Assembly (NCBI GenBank): GCA_001599915.1
Contig: BCIG01000007.1
Span: 767,712 to 831,711 of the forward strand
Origin: Symbiotaphrina buchneri
Taxonomy: Eukaryota > Ascomycota > Symbiotaphrinales > Symbiotaphrinaceae
Length of the DNA stretch: 64,000 bases
Reading direction: 5' to 3'
The notes under the pieces were generated by a model. It was not told where the DNA came from. It was given only the letters and a program-made list of their open reading frames with translations, and made no database searches. Below, piece after piece: positions 23,205-35,825 of the stretch; positions within the stretch are counted from its first letter, which is position 1, and every line of letters begins with the position of its first letter. Made by a program: the position numbers and the translations under genes.

Positions 23205-23415
23205 TCAGTTGGCATAGATATCTCAGAGCACGTTAGTTTAAAGGGGGATGAGAGCAGAGGGTTTGAATATCTGGTTGTGCCAGATATAGGATGGTTCTGT
23301 TGGTTGATAAAAGATACTTGTAGGTCCGCGATGGTCGGTGAATGTAGTGATACTCTTATGAGTTATAGATCCTTTTACACAGCGAGCTTGAGGCTTGGGA
23401 AGTGTCATTTACTAT

Positions 23416-24490
23416 TTAGTACAAATCAGCAGTCCCCGGTACCTCATCTCCATATAGCACCTTGAGTGGCGTATCAAGATTGACCCAGCCCAGGAATGGC
23501 TTGCTTGTGTCGTAACCGATCAACTTCAACGTCTCCATGTCATACATCTCCTTCAGTTTCTGCGGGTCGTTGGCCAGATATTGATTTTCTTCCTATATGG
23601 TCGAGATGTGTTACTATGGAGCGTGAAGAGGTTAGAAATGTTCACTGACCTGTCTTAAGAAACCCTTTGCCATGAAGCAGCTATACACAAGCCGTTCCTC
23701 GTTCTCAGTCTTGTTCGCTGAGCCACCGTGGTAGCATGAGGAAAGCACAATGAACCTGCAATTGACTGGATCAGCTAACGTAATCTATCCTCGCTTCGAG
23801 TATCTGCTCACCCATCGCCGGGCTCAAGCTCCGCATAAAAAGCAAGATCATCATTCGGCGGAATATCCGAATCTCAGAGATTACTTCCAGGGATGAACCT
23901 CGTCGCACCATTCCTCTTCGTCGTCTTCTTCCCGGCCACAAAGAACCCAATACCCACGTCCCTTCCCATCTTATACGCCTCCGGTTTGATCTCCTTCAGC
24001 GGGAGGTCATGATGGATCATATCATCGCGATGCAGTTCCTGGTCCCTCGCGCCGGGGCCAATACTAAAAATAATCGTATTATTCAGCTGCGGCCGGCTCG
24101 TGCTGACCTCTTTCTTCTTGCCCACCCATGCCGAGATGGTATCGGAGAGCATCACGTTCGACACCTCCTGCAAAACCCGGTTCAGCACCACGTTGGTGAA
24201 GAAGGACTTGGATTTGCTAGCTAGCCCGTATACGCGGCGTGTCTCGGGAGGAAAGAAATCTCCGTTCCAGGGCTTGTCGGCGTCAAGCCACGGTCGGATG
24301 TCGGCTTCGATTTTGTCGAGCTCGGACTTGGGGGACGCAGTTCCGCAGCACGGCGCCCCGGCATGGATCATGGCGTGCACTACTTCATCGGTTGTTACGG
24401 TGTTGGCGTCGAAGATGGGGCTTCGGGGATATCCTTTTTGGTTTTGGAACAGAACGGTGCTGGGACGTCATCCAGCGCAACTGGCGCCAT
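23416..24490 (-). pseudogene. Broken phytanoyl-CoA dioxygenase-family gene
   Basis: On the minus strand the family match runs from near 24490 to a TAA at 23416-23418. It includes LDKIEADIRPWLDADKPW, the iron-binding HxD in ELHRDDMIH, YHGGSANK with the distal His, and GYDTSKPFLGWVN. Two downstream introns look normal (donors GTGAGC and GTCAGT). Damage: an in-frame TGA follows FIPGSNL near 23872, where a Trp codon is expected. A run of four G near 24357 and a run of five C near 24331 shift the frame out and back, so the segment between reads CCGTA instead of the expected GGAVLRN. The 5' end also needs a frame change before DANTVTTDEVV. Metal ligands remain intact, so decay is recent or partly a sequencing artefact. 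Confidence 0.8.
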
Positions 24491-25036
24491 TGCTGTTTAC
24501 CCACGAGCCTGATGTCGACCGAATTGTGGACTGATGCTGCTTAAGATGTAGCTTATCAATCTCTGCGCCGTGAACGGATCGACAACACCAGATTGGATGG
24601 AGATCCGTACGGATATAAAGTTCACTGGATCGCAAACACGTCTTATGTCTCTTGACTGGCAGTCACTCTTCCCATTTATTCAAGATCATAGTTGATTCGA
24701 TGCCGCGCTTATCGTGGACCGATTGATCTGCAAGCGCGCCGAGGGGTCAAGAATTAGAGGCCGATTTAGGAAGGAGAGATTGCCTGCGGGAGCCTTTCCG
24801 TTCTTATCAAGGTTCGGCCCATCTTACTGTCAGATAACGGACGATTCACAATCCGAAAGTTCAAGAAAGCGCAGACCTCCGTCTTCCCCTTGGCAGTTCC
24901 CCACCCTCGCCCGCAAAGTAGTTGATAAGAACCCAAGCTCGGCTTCAAATCCATGGCAATACGCGCTCGCAGTCCTCCTCCGCGCATTTACCCAGTCGTT
25001 CAGTAGTCGGGCGTTAATTCGCCTCATACTGTCACC
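24491..25036. other. Intergenic, divergent promoter region
   Basis: 546 bp between the broken dioxygenase gene and the divergent Zn2Cys6 regulator. No coding frame or repeat is supported. Confidence 0.55.
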
Positions 25037-27163
25037 ATGACCATGACCACTGAAACGCAAACAAACGCCGATGCCGCCTCCGACAAAGTCAAGAGAGTCA
25101 GCGGCACCCGCTCCAAAACCGGCTGCCTCACCTGCCGTCAACGAAGAAAGAAGTGCGACGAGATCAAGCCCCGCTGCGCAGGATGTGAACGAAATCGTCT
25201 TGCTTGTGTATGGCCTGATCCTAAAAGCTTCGAGCCCCGCAACAAACGCCAGAAATGTGTGCCTAAGGCACCTTCGGCGGCGCCACAACCGCCGCCACCA
25301 CTGCGCAGACAGAGTGCCCCGGTCGTGATGAGCTCGGTGATGGATGAACAGCAATGGGCACTTGGCGGGCAAGAGTGGTTGCAGTTGCCGACGCCTTATG
25401 AACCATTGATGGAGAACAAGATGGTGGGATTAGGTGATGCTCTTATGAGCTCCCAGCTGAAGAGCGTACCGCTCCAGTACTTTCAGTCCTTCGATTGGTC
25501 CCATGATCCGTTGGGACTGGGCATTGGAAGCTCGTCATTGGATCCTTCACTGGACCCTTCATCGCTATCATCATCAAACGAAGGTGAATCGGAGAAGTCT
25601 TTTGCTGCAGCGCATCCAGCCGAAAATACCATCACAACAGGAGCACTACGAACGTATGAGCTGCAACGGCTGCAATCCCAACAGCCTGTACTTTGGAACA
25701 GACATACACACCCTTCATTATTCTCGTCGCTAAAGGAGTCTGAGGAATCCTCCATCCTTCTCGAGCATTATATGGACAAAACGTCGAGGGCTATTTCACT
25801 CATTGGAGATAATGAAGCCAACCCTGCATTATCATATCTAATACCATTGGCCGTGAGTTCACCAATTGTCACGAAGAGCATCCTTATGCTTTCCGCTGCG
25901 CATATGTCTCAGACTCGACCACGGCTTGCGGTGGTTGCATGGCGTTTTCATGCGGAGGTGGCTAGGGAACTGAAGACGATCATAAAAGCCGAGCGGCGCT
26001 CCGAAAGTGTGGTTGTGGGCGTGACAAAAGCGACACCCGAGGAGAAGTTGACGGTTTTGATATTGTTGAGCTTCTTCATGGTAAGATATCCTGGGTTATA
26101 CCTCGTCCAGTATCTTTACTGATGTATTGTCCAGCCTATTGGTGGTGGCGAGTCGAAGCATTTCAAACGGCACCTCAGCCACGCTGCCTCGCTCATAAAA
26201 TCCACAATTCAGACATCCCCAAACACGAGTATAAGCCCATTCGTCGCGGAGGCATTCTTTTACTCGCATGTCCTCTCGCAGGCCTCTGCGCCAGCCGAGT
26301 CGTTGGCTGAAACATCGTCAGATCAGCCTGGCAATATTGACGATGATGCACTTTTTGATTTTCTAATGCCCCAATACTCTTCTACTGCATCCAGTTCTGG
26401 CATGGACAGCCCGGCACCCCTTCCGGGAATGCTTTGTGGCGTTGCACATGACATATTCCGTTATATCGCGAGGATCTCCAACCTTGGCAGACACCTCAAG
26501 ACCGACCGCACATTGCTCACTCAATTTTCCACGCGGAGTCCAGAATCCTCTGCGATTATCGAAGTCAAAGCCAGAAGACTGAAGCTTCTGCTTGAGACCT
26601 GGACGCCTCCTTTTACGACCCAGCATGAACCGTACATGCTCCCCATCGCGCACCTTTACCGCCTCGCCGCACTCATCTATTTACGCCGCACCATCAACCC
26701 GTGGACGTACAGGCCTAGCGACCCCGAGATCCAGAACTGCATCGCGCAGTTCTTGGAGCAGCTAGCGCTTGTCCCAGCACATGCACAAGCGGCCACGGTG
26801 TTGAGCTGGCCAATCGTCATGGTAGCTGTGTGCGTCGGTGAGGGCTGTGAACCCAGACCCAGTGGAGACGATAGCAGTGCAATCCAGGCTGCCGGTATTA
26901 GTCCACATGGTCAGAGAGAGGTCTTGATGGATTACTTGTATGGCATGTATGAATGCCTGAAGTTGGGAAATATTGCGCAGAATATCAGGTTGTTGGCACG
27001 GCTGTGGTGGGTGGAGGACGAGGAGGAAGAAGAAGAAGATGAAGAGAGGGCGGGATGTGCTAAGGGCGGACAGGTAGAGGGAGGGAAGAGGGGAAGGAGA
27101 TGTACGTGGGATTTCGAGTATGTGATGCAGACGCTGAAGGAGAGGGATATTATTTTGATTTGA
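25037..27163 (+). CDS. Zn(II)2Cys6 transcription factor
   Basis: Two exons, 25037-26080 and 26135-27163, are joined by a 54 bp intron (GTAAGA to GTCCAG) and give 690 residues. Residues ~29-59 form the binuclear zinc cluster, with six cysteines in GCLTCRQRRKKCDEIKPRC and the following CxxC and C. A basic linker with KRQK follows. The rest matches the fungal-specific regulatory domain typical of this class (TSRAISLIGDNEANP, SAAHMSQTRP). An Asp/Glu run lies near the C-terminus. Such regulators commonly control nearby catabolic or transport genes; the flanking broken dioxygenase gene and OYE gene are possible targets, by position only. Confidence 0.92.
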
Positions 27164-27382
27164 GTCGAAGGTGCTGTGAATTGGGGTCTGAACCTAATGA
27201 CTGTATGACATGGACTTTTCCAGGGCTTCTGGCTGACGTTGGGTTCGTTGAATGCGATCTTTGGAGTTATGCTGGATCTATGATGAGGTCATGAATTAAA
27301 CATTGAGTGTCAATTTGGTACACTCTCAGGAATCTATCCTGGAACAGACTTTGCGAACAAGACCTATATCGATGTCCACTAT

Positions 27383-28993
27383 TCATACAATCTGCTTATT
27401 CCCAAGCTGTTTATCATCCGATTTAGTAACGTCCTCGTCTGCCTTTTTATCCGTGGAAATATTCGTCGTGCTCTCCACGTTTCGACCATATATCTAAATC
27501 AAATTGAACCATTGGTCAGCGAGATTATTCTTTTGAAGGTGAAGGGTTATTTGTAGCAGGATTGTTCGGGATTTTAGGGACGAAGGAATATCTTACCGGT
27601 GCACGATGATACTGGTCAACCCACGTCACCTCCGTCCCTGTCTCATGCGCGACGCGATGCACGAAATTCGGGTCACGCAGGAATTCGCGCGCGATAGATA
27701 CAGCATCTGCCTTTCGATCCCGAATCACCTCCTCCACCAACTTCGGATCCCTCAACCAGCCCACCGCACCGACCGCCAGCCCCGGCACGGCCTTCTTAAC
27801 CGCCTCCGCAAAGGGCACCTGGTACGCCGGCGCGATCTTGACCTTCTGCGTGCGATCTGTGCCGCCGCTGCTGACGTCGAGGAAGTCGACGCCTGAGTCC
27901 CGCAGCAGCGCCGCGTACCGGATCGTGTCCTCAAGTTCCCAGCCCTGCCCCGCCGGCAGCCAGTCCACCGCGGAGATTTTCCAGAAGAGTAGTGTGGATG
28001 CGGGCACGGCACGCCGGATAGAGCGCACGATTTCGAGCCCGAGCCGCACGCGGTTCGTGAACGATCCGCCCCAGTGGTCGGTGCGGTGGTTGCTCTGTGG
28101 TGAGGATCGGCGTCAGAAAACGGGATTCCAAGACGTAGGGAGAAGGACGTACAGCAGGGCTCGCAAAGCTATGAATCAAATACCCATGGGCGCCATGGAC
28201 GGCGATGACTTTCACACCCGCCTTAACTGCCCTAGCAGCCGCCGCGGCAAAGGCCTCAATGACCTCCTCGATCTCGGCCTCGCTCATCTCGCGTGGCGTC
28301 GCGTAGTTCTCGTTCCACGCCTCGGCGCTGGGCCCTCGCACGCCCGCGGGGTCGCCGCCGAACTGCGCCGGCACGGTCTTGAGCCCCAGCCACGGCGGGC
28401 ACACGGAGCCTTTCCGCCCGGCGTGTTGTAGCTGGATGCCGGCGGTTTGGCCTTGTGCGTGGATGATGTCCACCACGCGCTTTAGGGGCGCGATGTGCGC
28501 GTCGGACCACAGGCCGGCGTCTTGGGGCGTGTTGAGGCCCTAGGGAAGAAGGTGATTAGCAGAGCTTTCCTGGTAAATTGATTAATCGACGGGCGGGGCG
28601 AAAGCAGGGCTGAAGGGCGAAGTTGGAGGAGTGTTCATCAGCGAACAAACGCACCCAGGGCAGAACTGCGGTGGCCTCAATCGTGATCAATGGCACGCCG
28701 CGCAGAGCATATTGCCCATAATGCACGACGTGATAATCAGACAGCATGCCGCCCTCGCAGCTATACTGGCACATGGGCGCGAGGAAGATGCGGTTCTGGA
28801 ACACCACGTCCCGGATCCGCAGCGGCCGGAAGACCGGCGAGATGGTCTCTTCGGTGATGCCCCGCGCGGGGTCGAGGATCGCGCTCCCGCATGGCGAGGA
28901 GGGTTTGGGGATGAAGTATGGCACGTTTGAGGCCGGGAGACTCCGGTAGGCGGCGTACTCACTGTCGGAGGGGGGCGGGGTTGCGGTGGCCAT
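27383..28993 (-). CDS. Old yellow enzyme family NADH:flavin oxidoreductase (YqjM-like)
   Basis: Four exons on the minus strand (28993-28655, 28539-28153, 28094-27597, 27493-27383) close to 444 residues. It is an FMN TIM-barrel enzyme that reduces activated C=C bonds. Visible motifs are RIFLAPMCQYS with the flavin-tuning Cys, GIQLQHAGRKGS, the HGAHGYLIHSF His pair that binds the carbonyl, and NHRTDHWGGSF. The last exon was found by using the donor GTAAGA after HRAP instead of reading through; it adds a hydrophilic tail ending in KQIV. It is divergent from the copper amine oxidase. Confidence 0.9.
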
Positions 28994-29530
28994 TGTGTTT
29001 GTGGAAAAGGAGACGAAAGGGAATGAATTGGACTCAAGGCGTTATCATTACGGGAATCTGAGCAATAGGAAGAGGTCACTCCATGATGAGTATGATGGAC
29101 ATAAACCAAAATGGCCGTGGTTGTAGTCTCAGAAAGCTACAACGAGAGGCTAGGAGAAACCCGCAGCCATGGTCCCCGGCCCGCCGTGGCAAAGATAAAG
29201 CTCCTCCACTCCTATCCCTGAATCCGATAAGAGATTCTGGGCGGATCTTTGACCCGCGGGTAACTTGCCCCTTTTACAGTTAGGGGGCACCCAAGCACGG
29301 GAGACCCTTTACCGAAGAACCGGCCAGCTTTTGGCCAGCTTATCGCCCATTCGCCGAACGCGCCGATGAGGGAAAGGCTGACCGCCAACTATCACTATCA
29401 ATATTCATTATCGCTGTACGTTTATCATCACCTAAGATTGATGAATACTAGACGATCGCGATCTTCGACCGTCTAGACAGATCTCGATAGACACAATTGT
29501 CTCTATTCGAGGCACCAAGAAATCTTCACA
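28994..29530. promoter_or_regulatory. Divergent promoter with HGATAR cluster
   Basis: The 537 bp between the OYE and amine oxidase starts holds at least five HGATAR sites: 29193, 29225 (plus strand), 29340, 29408 and 29422 (minus strand). HGATAR is the known target of AreA/NIT2 GATA factors that activate nitrogen-scavenging genes. Their density suggests nitrogen control of the amine oxidase. Confidence 0.5.
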
Positions 29531-32132
29531 ATGGCCAGCTCTGCATGGCCCACGACGGCCGCTCCATTGAAGACGCCGGCTTCCGGCCCTACGCATCCTC
29601 TTGACCCTCTTGGACCGCAAGAGATATCCCTCGTAAGCCTTCCTCACAGCATCGCGTACCAAACTTCGAAGACTAATCCGTCTCCTCTCACATCTAGGCC
29701 GCCAAGATCCTCAAAGACGCACTGCCAGCGCACAGCTTCAACTTCCGCGTCATCACGCTCAGCGAGCCGCCCAAAGCTCTCCTGGCGCCGTATCTCGAGG
29801 CGGAACGTCTTGGGCAACGCCTGCCTCCGACGCCACCACGGGTCGCGATGGTGCAGTGCTATCTCGACCACTCGCCGGCGCTGTTCCGAGAGTACAAGAT
29901 CGAGCTGGCGAGTGGCCGGGTGTTTGATTTCAAGGACCTCGCCGGCAAACACTCGTACACGGATGCGCTGGAGATGCAGACGGCCGAGGAGGCGTGCTTG
30001 GCGGACCCGAAGGTGCAGGCGGAATTGAAGGCTATGGAGCTGCCGGATGATGCGGTTGTGTGTATCGAGCCGTGGACGTATGTATATCCACAATCTCTTG
30101 AATGTGAGGGGTGGGGAGCTGATATATGGTTGAAAGCTATGCCACGGACGGCATGAACGACATGACGAAGCGGATCATCATGGTACTCCCACCCACCCTG
30201 ACCCGTCGCTCTCTCCCCAGCTGACCTCCACTTGCACAGTGCTACTTCTACATGCGCATCGGCTCGCACCTCGACGCCAACCACTACGCCTACCCGCTCG
30301 AGCTGTGCGCCGAACTGACCATCACGGGCGACGTCCTCGGCGTCTACAGCCTCCCCTGCGGCGAAAACGAACTGATGAAACCCGCCGAGGGCAAGCCCCG
30401 TAAATTCGATCGCTCCAAGCTGCATAACTCTAGCGAGTACCATCCTGATGTCTTCGATGCCGAACGTAGGACCAGTACGAAGCCGTACTTGGTCAGCCAG
30501 CCTGAGGGCCCGTCGTTTCAGACGAAGGGCAATTTGGTCACGTGGGAGAAGTGGCGCATGAGGGTGGGGTTTAATTATGTGAGCTACCTTTTTTCTTTGG
30601 ATTATTGAGGATTGGTTCGCTTCCGTGGATTTTCAGGCGATGGGTGTCTAGCTCTTAGGGATTTGGTTGCGGGAGATCCAGTGACACTTGTAAAGCTTTG
30701 CTCCTGAGTTGTGTTCCTGAGATGTTCCCGAGATGTGTTCCTGGGAGATGTGTTCCTGCGATTAGTTTCTGAGATCTGATCCTCAAGATTAGCCCCTGGG
30801 GTGCCTTTATTCAGCATTGTACTATATCGGTGTTGGAAGCTAACCTCATAACAGAGAGAAGGGTTGACTATCCACGATATATCGTTCGACAACCGTAGCC
30901 TCTTCTACCGACTTTCCTTATCCGAGATGTTCGTCCCATACGGGGACAGCAGAGCTCCATACCCAAGGAAAGCAGCTTTCGATCTTGGAAATAACGGTGC
31001 AGGAATCAATGCCAACAATTTAAAACTAGGTAAAGCTACGTTATACATTGATTCCTGTGTGCTTGTTTCCAGCCATTAACGGTAGCAGGTTGTGACTGCC
31101 TCGGCCATATCAAATACTTCGACTTCCACCACCACAGCTCTGCCGGCGATCCTATCAAGTTCCCCAACGTGGTCTGCTTGCATGAGATTGATGATGGCAT
31201 TCTCTGGAAACACACCAATTATCGTACTGGGAATGCGGTGGTAACGCGGTCCCGGGTGTTGGTGCTGCAGACCATCATCACCGTGGGCAACTACGAATAT
31301 ATCTTCGCCTTCCATTTCTCCCAAGCCGCAGAAATTTCCTACGAGGTCCGGGCAACCGGAATCTTAAGCACGTCCCCGATTGGACTTGGGGAGCATGTCC
31401 CATACGGCACGAACGTGGCCCCTGGAGTCATGGCACCTTACCATCAGCACATCTTCTCTCTGCGCATCGACCCGGCGCTGGACGGGCACAGCAACTCTCT
31501 AATGCTCGAAGAATCCCACCCCATGGCGCTCGATGACCCAAACAACCCCTTCGCATGCGGCTACATCACGAAACGCGACTACATCGAGAGCGAAAGCGGC
31601 CTGGACACCGACGTGGCCACCAACCGCACCTTCAAGCTCGTCAACGAGGCCGTCACGAACCCGCACAGCGGCACGCCCGTCGCCTACAAGGTCGTGCCGC
31701 ACTACAGCCAGATGCTGCTCTCGCACCCGTCCTCGTACCACGCGGCGCGCAGCCAGTTCGGCGCCCACGCCTTCTGGGTCACGCAGTACCGCGACGGCGA
31801 GCTCTTCTCGGCCGGCGACCACACGATGCAGTCGCTTGGCGGCGTCGGCATTGCGGAAGAAGCAGGCTGATGCGGAGGCGAGAAGTGTGCGCGATAAGGA
31901 TATTGTCCTGTGGCACTCGTTTGGCACGACGCATAACCCCCGCGTTGAGGACTGGCCTGTCATGCCGGCGGAGAAGATGTTGGTTAGTTTGAAGCCGGTG
32001 AATTTCTTTGAGAGGAATCCGGCAATGGATGTGCGGATTAGTAACCAGAAAGATAATAAGAGTGTGCTGGTTGAGGACGAGCCGGAGAAGGAATGCGCGT
32101 GTGCTGCGGAGAAAGGGAGCGCGAAGTTGTGA
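29531..32132 (+). CDS. Copper amine oxidase, with a late frameshift
   Basis: Six exons (29531-29632, 29698-30077, 30137-30182, 30240-30578, 30855-31029, from 31089) encode a copper/topaquinone amine oxidase that oxidises primary amines to aldehydes, NH3 and H2O2. TVGNYEY carries the Tyr that becomes topaquinone, HQHIFSLRID the two copper His, and FGTTHNPRVEDWPVMP the third. KAAFDLGNNGAG holds the catalytic-base region. All are intact. Near 31850 the frame must shift by +1: GGVGIAEEAG runs into a stop at 31868, while the other frame continues as KKQADAEARSVRDKDIVLWHS to the normal C-terminus at 32132. The fourth intron is unusually long (276 bp). It is divergent from the OYE gene. Confidence 0.88.
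30703..30800. repeat. Degenerate 13-14 bp tandem repeat within an intron
   Basis: The long fourth intron of the amine oxidase contains several diverged copies of a GAGATGTGTTCCT-like unit between about 30703 and 30800. This accounts for most of its extra length. Confidence 0.6.
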
Positions 32133-32564
32133 GGTGAAGATGGCGGAACTAGAATATTGGCTTTTGGTGATAGATCTATTTCGCTGAATACCTGATTGGC
32201 ATGTTTATAGATCCTAGATCACGAAATCTTGATGATACGCAGTAGACCGCAGGTCTATCAACATGTCTAGGTCATCGATATGGGTCTAGGTCCAGTCACG
32301 TCCATACTGAGTATGTATAACTTATCACACGACCCCCCTTTCGACGTCTAGATGTAGCAAACATAGTAGCAAACATTGTTGCGAACACCGCGAAGAATAC
32401 ATAAAGCAGGACTTGTGACCGGCGTTTCGTTGAGCGGGGATCATATTATATTCCTCTTATTGTACTTAAGTAGGCACGCTCATATCCTTGTTTTCCCGAC
32501 CACAACGAAAGATGAGTATAGATACATCCAATTTCAATCCGACATTTCCCTCTGTTTTCTCACG
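32133..32564. other. Intergenic
   Basis: 432 bp with no supported gene. It contains TGATACGCAGTAGA (32233-32246), also found just downstream of the gene ending at 48032, and a short GTAGCAAACAT direct repeat near 32355. Confidence 0.5.
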
Positions 32565-33303
32565 ATGCCAAACCATCTGGACGTTGCGGACCTAGTGGAT
32601 ACGAACCATCTTGATAGTATAAAGCAACAATACGCAGAGTTCAAGAAAATGACAACTCAGCTCGGGGAAGCGGGTGCAGAGTATGGATGGCAGACGACGC
32701 AGCCATATACCGCTGTGTTGAACAATATACTCAATAGGAGCACCGAAGCTGTTGGACGATTGTCCACTGTGAGACAACTCAACGCTGATATACAAGAAGA
32801 AATACGAGCAAAATCGAAGGATTTGCAAGCCGGGATTGAGCTCTTTGAACGTGTCCGCACCATGGACGATTCTATATCATGCCAATCGAACAACGACCAT
32901 ACAGCTGAGCAAATCTATTCGTTCTCTCCCGTGGGAGTGCATGACCATGGAAGTGGAGGAATAGACCATGTCGTTAAAGAAAATATATTCTTTTCACGGA
33001 GTGGTATCTATATGATGGGGACGGCGACTAGACCAGTTTTACAAGTCTACCCCAAGCGGTGAAAAGGCAAATCCAAGGTTTGATTGCCACGGCGGAACAA
33101 ACCATCATTGCCCTGAATTCTGTGGGAATGGGCTTGAGGAGGCCATTGAGGCGGCGATATCGAAGACAACCGAGGGTGTGGATACGGCTGTGACCGCAAC
33201 AAAGTCAGCAAACAGGACCGAGGATAAGGCAAAAGATGTCGAAAAGACTGCTTTGGCCAAAGCAAACGAGTTGGATGTTTTGTTGTCAGTAGCCCAGGCT
33301 TAG
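32565..33303 (+). pseudogene. Decayed helical (coiled-coil) protein gene
   Basis: Three coding-like segments follow each other in different frames. The first (from MPNHLDVADL at 32565) is a charged helical stretch of ~130 residues. The second (near 33045-33145, QAVKRQIQGLIATAEQTI) and the third (33143-33303, EEAIEAAISKTTEGVDTAV to a TAG) continue the same heptad-like character. No intron with good ends joins them all, so at least one indel is likely. I do not recognise the family. It could also be an intact gene with non-canonical introns. Confidence 0.35.
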
Positions 33304-33597
33304 CATATGTCACAATGGTAGAAGATCGCAGTGGATATCTTCGTTTCCAGTCCTCTGAAGCTGCTGGAATACTCCGCTGCCAGGGGCCAGAGTTCGGTAG
33401 CACATCCATATCAGGTGTACAGGTCTAACTCTATTCACGTTCAGTCTCTATAACTTCTTTCAATCATCAGGCATCACCCTCCGTCGGTGCAGTGAATCCA
33501 CTTCAACCACATCCCTCCGTTGTCATGTACATGTATATCCCATCGCACCACTCCAACCCCTTCATCCGCACCATCATAACCCGCACCAAATACCACC

Positions 33598-35825
33598 CTA
33601 AAGCTCCCTCTTCTCGCCCAGATCCCTGCCGGAGGAGACCGCCGACTCCTGCTCCTTGGGTTGCAAGCCATAGGTGACCAGGCCGGGATCGCCGGTCGCC
33701 GTCGCAGTCTCCTTGGGGCTCCTCTTGAAGAAAACGAAGAGGAAGAACTTCTTGAGCGCGTGCCGGCCCTCCCATAGCGGCAAGATCGTGATGGTCATGG
33801 ATGCGTAGAAGGCCCAGAGGAAGGCTACGACGATCCAGCCGCGGAAGAAGGGCTTGGAGAAGACTGGGAGATGGTGCGTTAGCGAAGGAACGGGACAGGG
33901 AAGACAGGGGAGATGGAAAGAAGGGACGTACTGTAGCTTGTGCCGTACATAGGGATCGGCCACAGGATCAAATAACACAACGTCATCACCACGCTAGCAA
34001 TGAGCGCATACTTCCGTGCGCGCAGCAGACGTCGGTCCTCAGCCGCCTCATGCTGCAGCATCTCATTGGTGGCAACCTCTGCATCGGAGACACCAGGTTC
34101 ATGGTGCGAGAGCGTGCTGTCATCAGCCTGCTTGATCTTCTTGAACTCGTTCCAGTCGAAGTTCTCCGGGCGGAGATACGTGAAGAGCGGCGTAAGCAGG
34201 ATCGGGCCGCCGAGGGACATCATGTTGCCGGCGACGAGGGGCAGGTTCTCGCTTGTTGTAGAGAGGGTGACGGAGCCGTAGTGCGTATACGCCGTGCCCA
34301 GCCACGCGGCGATGGCGGCGGCCGAGGAGATGACGGGCGAGGCTACGACGGCGAATTTGGATTGCTTGCGCCACATGATCGTGCAGGCCATAGGCACAAT
34401 GGCCGAGTCGACGATGATGCCGATGCACGTCGTGAGGTAGTTGACGGAGAAACCGGCGTGGTTCAGCCCCGCGGCGATGCCCGCGCAGAAGATCCCGAAC
34501 CCGATGACGATGAAGTGCGAGAAGTTGATGAGCTGCTTGCCGGTTGCTTTGGGGTTGATATACGCGTGGTAGAAGTCATAGGTCATTAGACCGGTTGTAG
34601 CCATCGTTTCAGAACTCATTGCCGACGTCACGGCCATGAAGGCCATGAGAAGAATGGCAATCCCGCCTCCTTTGCCCATGACGGTGATGGCAGCATAGGG
34701 CATGGACATGCCCGTAGAAACTTCGTAAGCCGTCATGCGGTTGGGATAGGTGGGGAACTGCGGCAGGTGCTCTGTTGCAGCAGCCGTCAATCCGTAGGTC
34801 GTAGCCAGGACGAAGGGAATTGTGAACCAGGCACTACCACCGATGAGGTAGCCACCAAGGGTGCTGGCGGGATCAGCGGCGATGGCTTTCTGGAACAGCT
34901 GGCTATCGACGGCGGCGGAGAAACCACTGCCGACGAAGATGAGGCCGATGTATCCACCCTGCTGGCTTCGCATTGTCAGGTACGAGCCCCCAGCATTGCC
35001 CTCTACCGGGTGCAGCTCGCCCGCGGTCTTGAGAAGATCGAACATCTTGTCTGGCGAGCCGACAACTTTCGAGGTGGCATAGACGGTGAAGATGGATGTG
35101 AGCATAATGATGTAGATGACGACAGTGTGCACCTATTTAACTAATTAGCCAGATACATGGGACTCAGCAACGGGTTTCTTACCCAGTCAGTCAAGAAAGT
35201 GGCTTTCATGCCTCCGAACAGGGTGTACACTATGACACCAAGCGGAAACAGGAAGCAGGCAGCATCACTGCTCATGCCAGTCAAGTTACCGAACAACGCG
35301 GACCCACCGACCAGAAGGTTCACCGTCTGGATAATCTGGAAGATGAGCGAGTATAGTGAGAGCGTGATGTGGGCGACAGCGCCATATCGGACTTTGACCA
35401 CCTCCAGGAAGGTGTGTGCATTGGGTGCTTTCCTCTTCAGCTCGATGGCCGCAACGGAGAACAATAGGATCTGGACAGACGCGCCGGCACCGTACCAGAA
35501 CGGTCCGGAGACACCATAATCATAGCCATCTGCTGTATGTCAACACACGCTCAAAGGCGCCCAGGGTCTTGTGGCGCGACTCACAAGTAGTGGAGGTAAG
35601 AAGTGTAGCTGCGATCGTCCATGAGGATACCACTGCAGATGCTGTAAGACCCGTCTTGACGGAGTGCTTGGCCGTCATGAACATTTCAGAGGTCTGCACC
35701 TCTGCGAAATACTTGGACAGACCCCATGACACGAGGGACATGCCCACGGCGAACACGGCTCCGGCGCCCAGGATGATTCCATACCCGGTGCCTTGGCCGA
35801 AGATGGGTGGGAGAGCGTCCGACAT
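33598..35825 (-). CDS. DUR3-type sodium:solute symporter (urea/polyamine transporter)
   Basis: Four exons (35825-35585, 35532-35183, 35132-33932, 33863-33598) close to 685 residues, the usual length for fungal DUR3/UreA proteins. The product is a plasma-membrane SLC5-family transporter with about 15 hydrophobic helices. Family-typical segments are VSGPFWYGAGASVQ, AFMAVTSAMSSETMA and GGYLIGGSAWF. Members import urea with protons and in some species polyamines. The second exon can start at 35532 or 35529 (tandem CAGCAG acceptor), changing one residue. It is divergent from a PxpA-like gene, with GATA sites between them, so nitrogen regulation is likely. Substrate specificity within the family is not certain; 5-oxoproline is conceivable from the neighbour. 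Confidence 0.93.
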
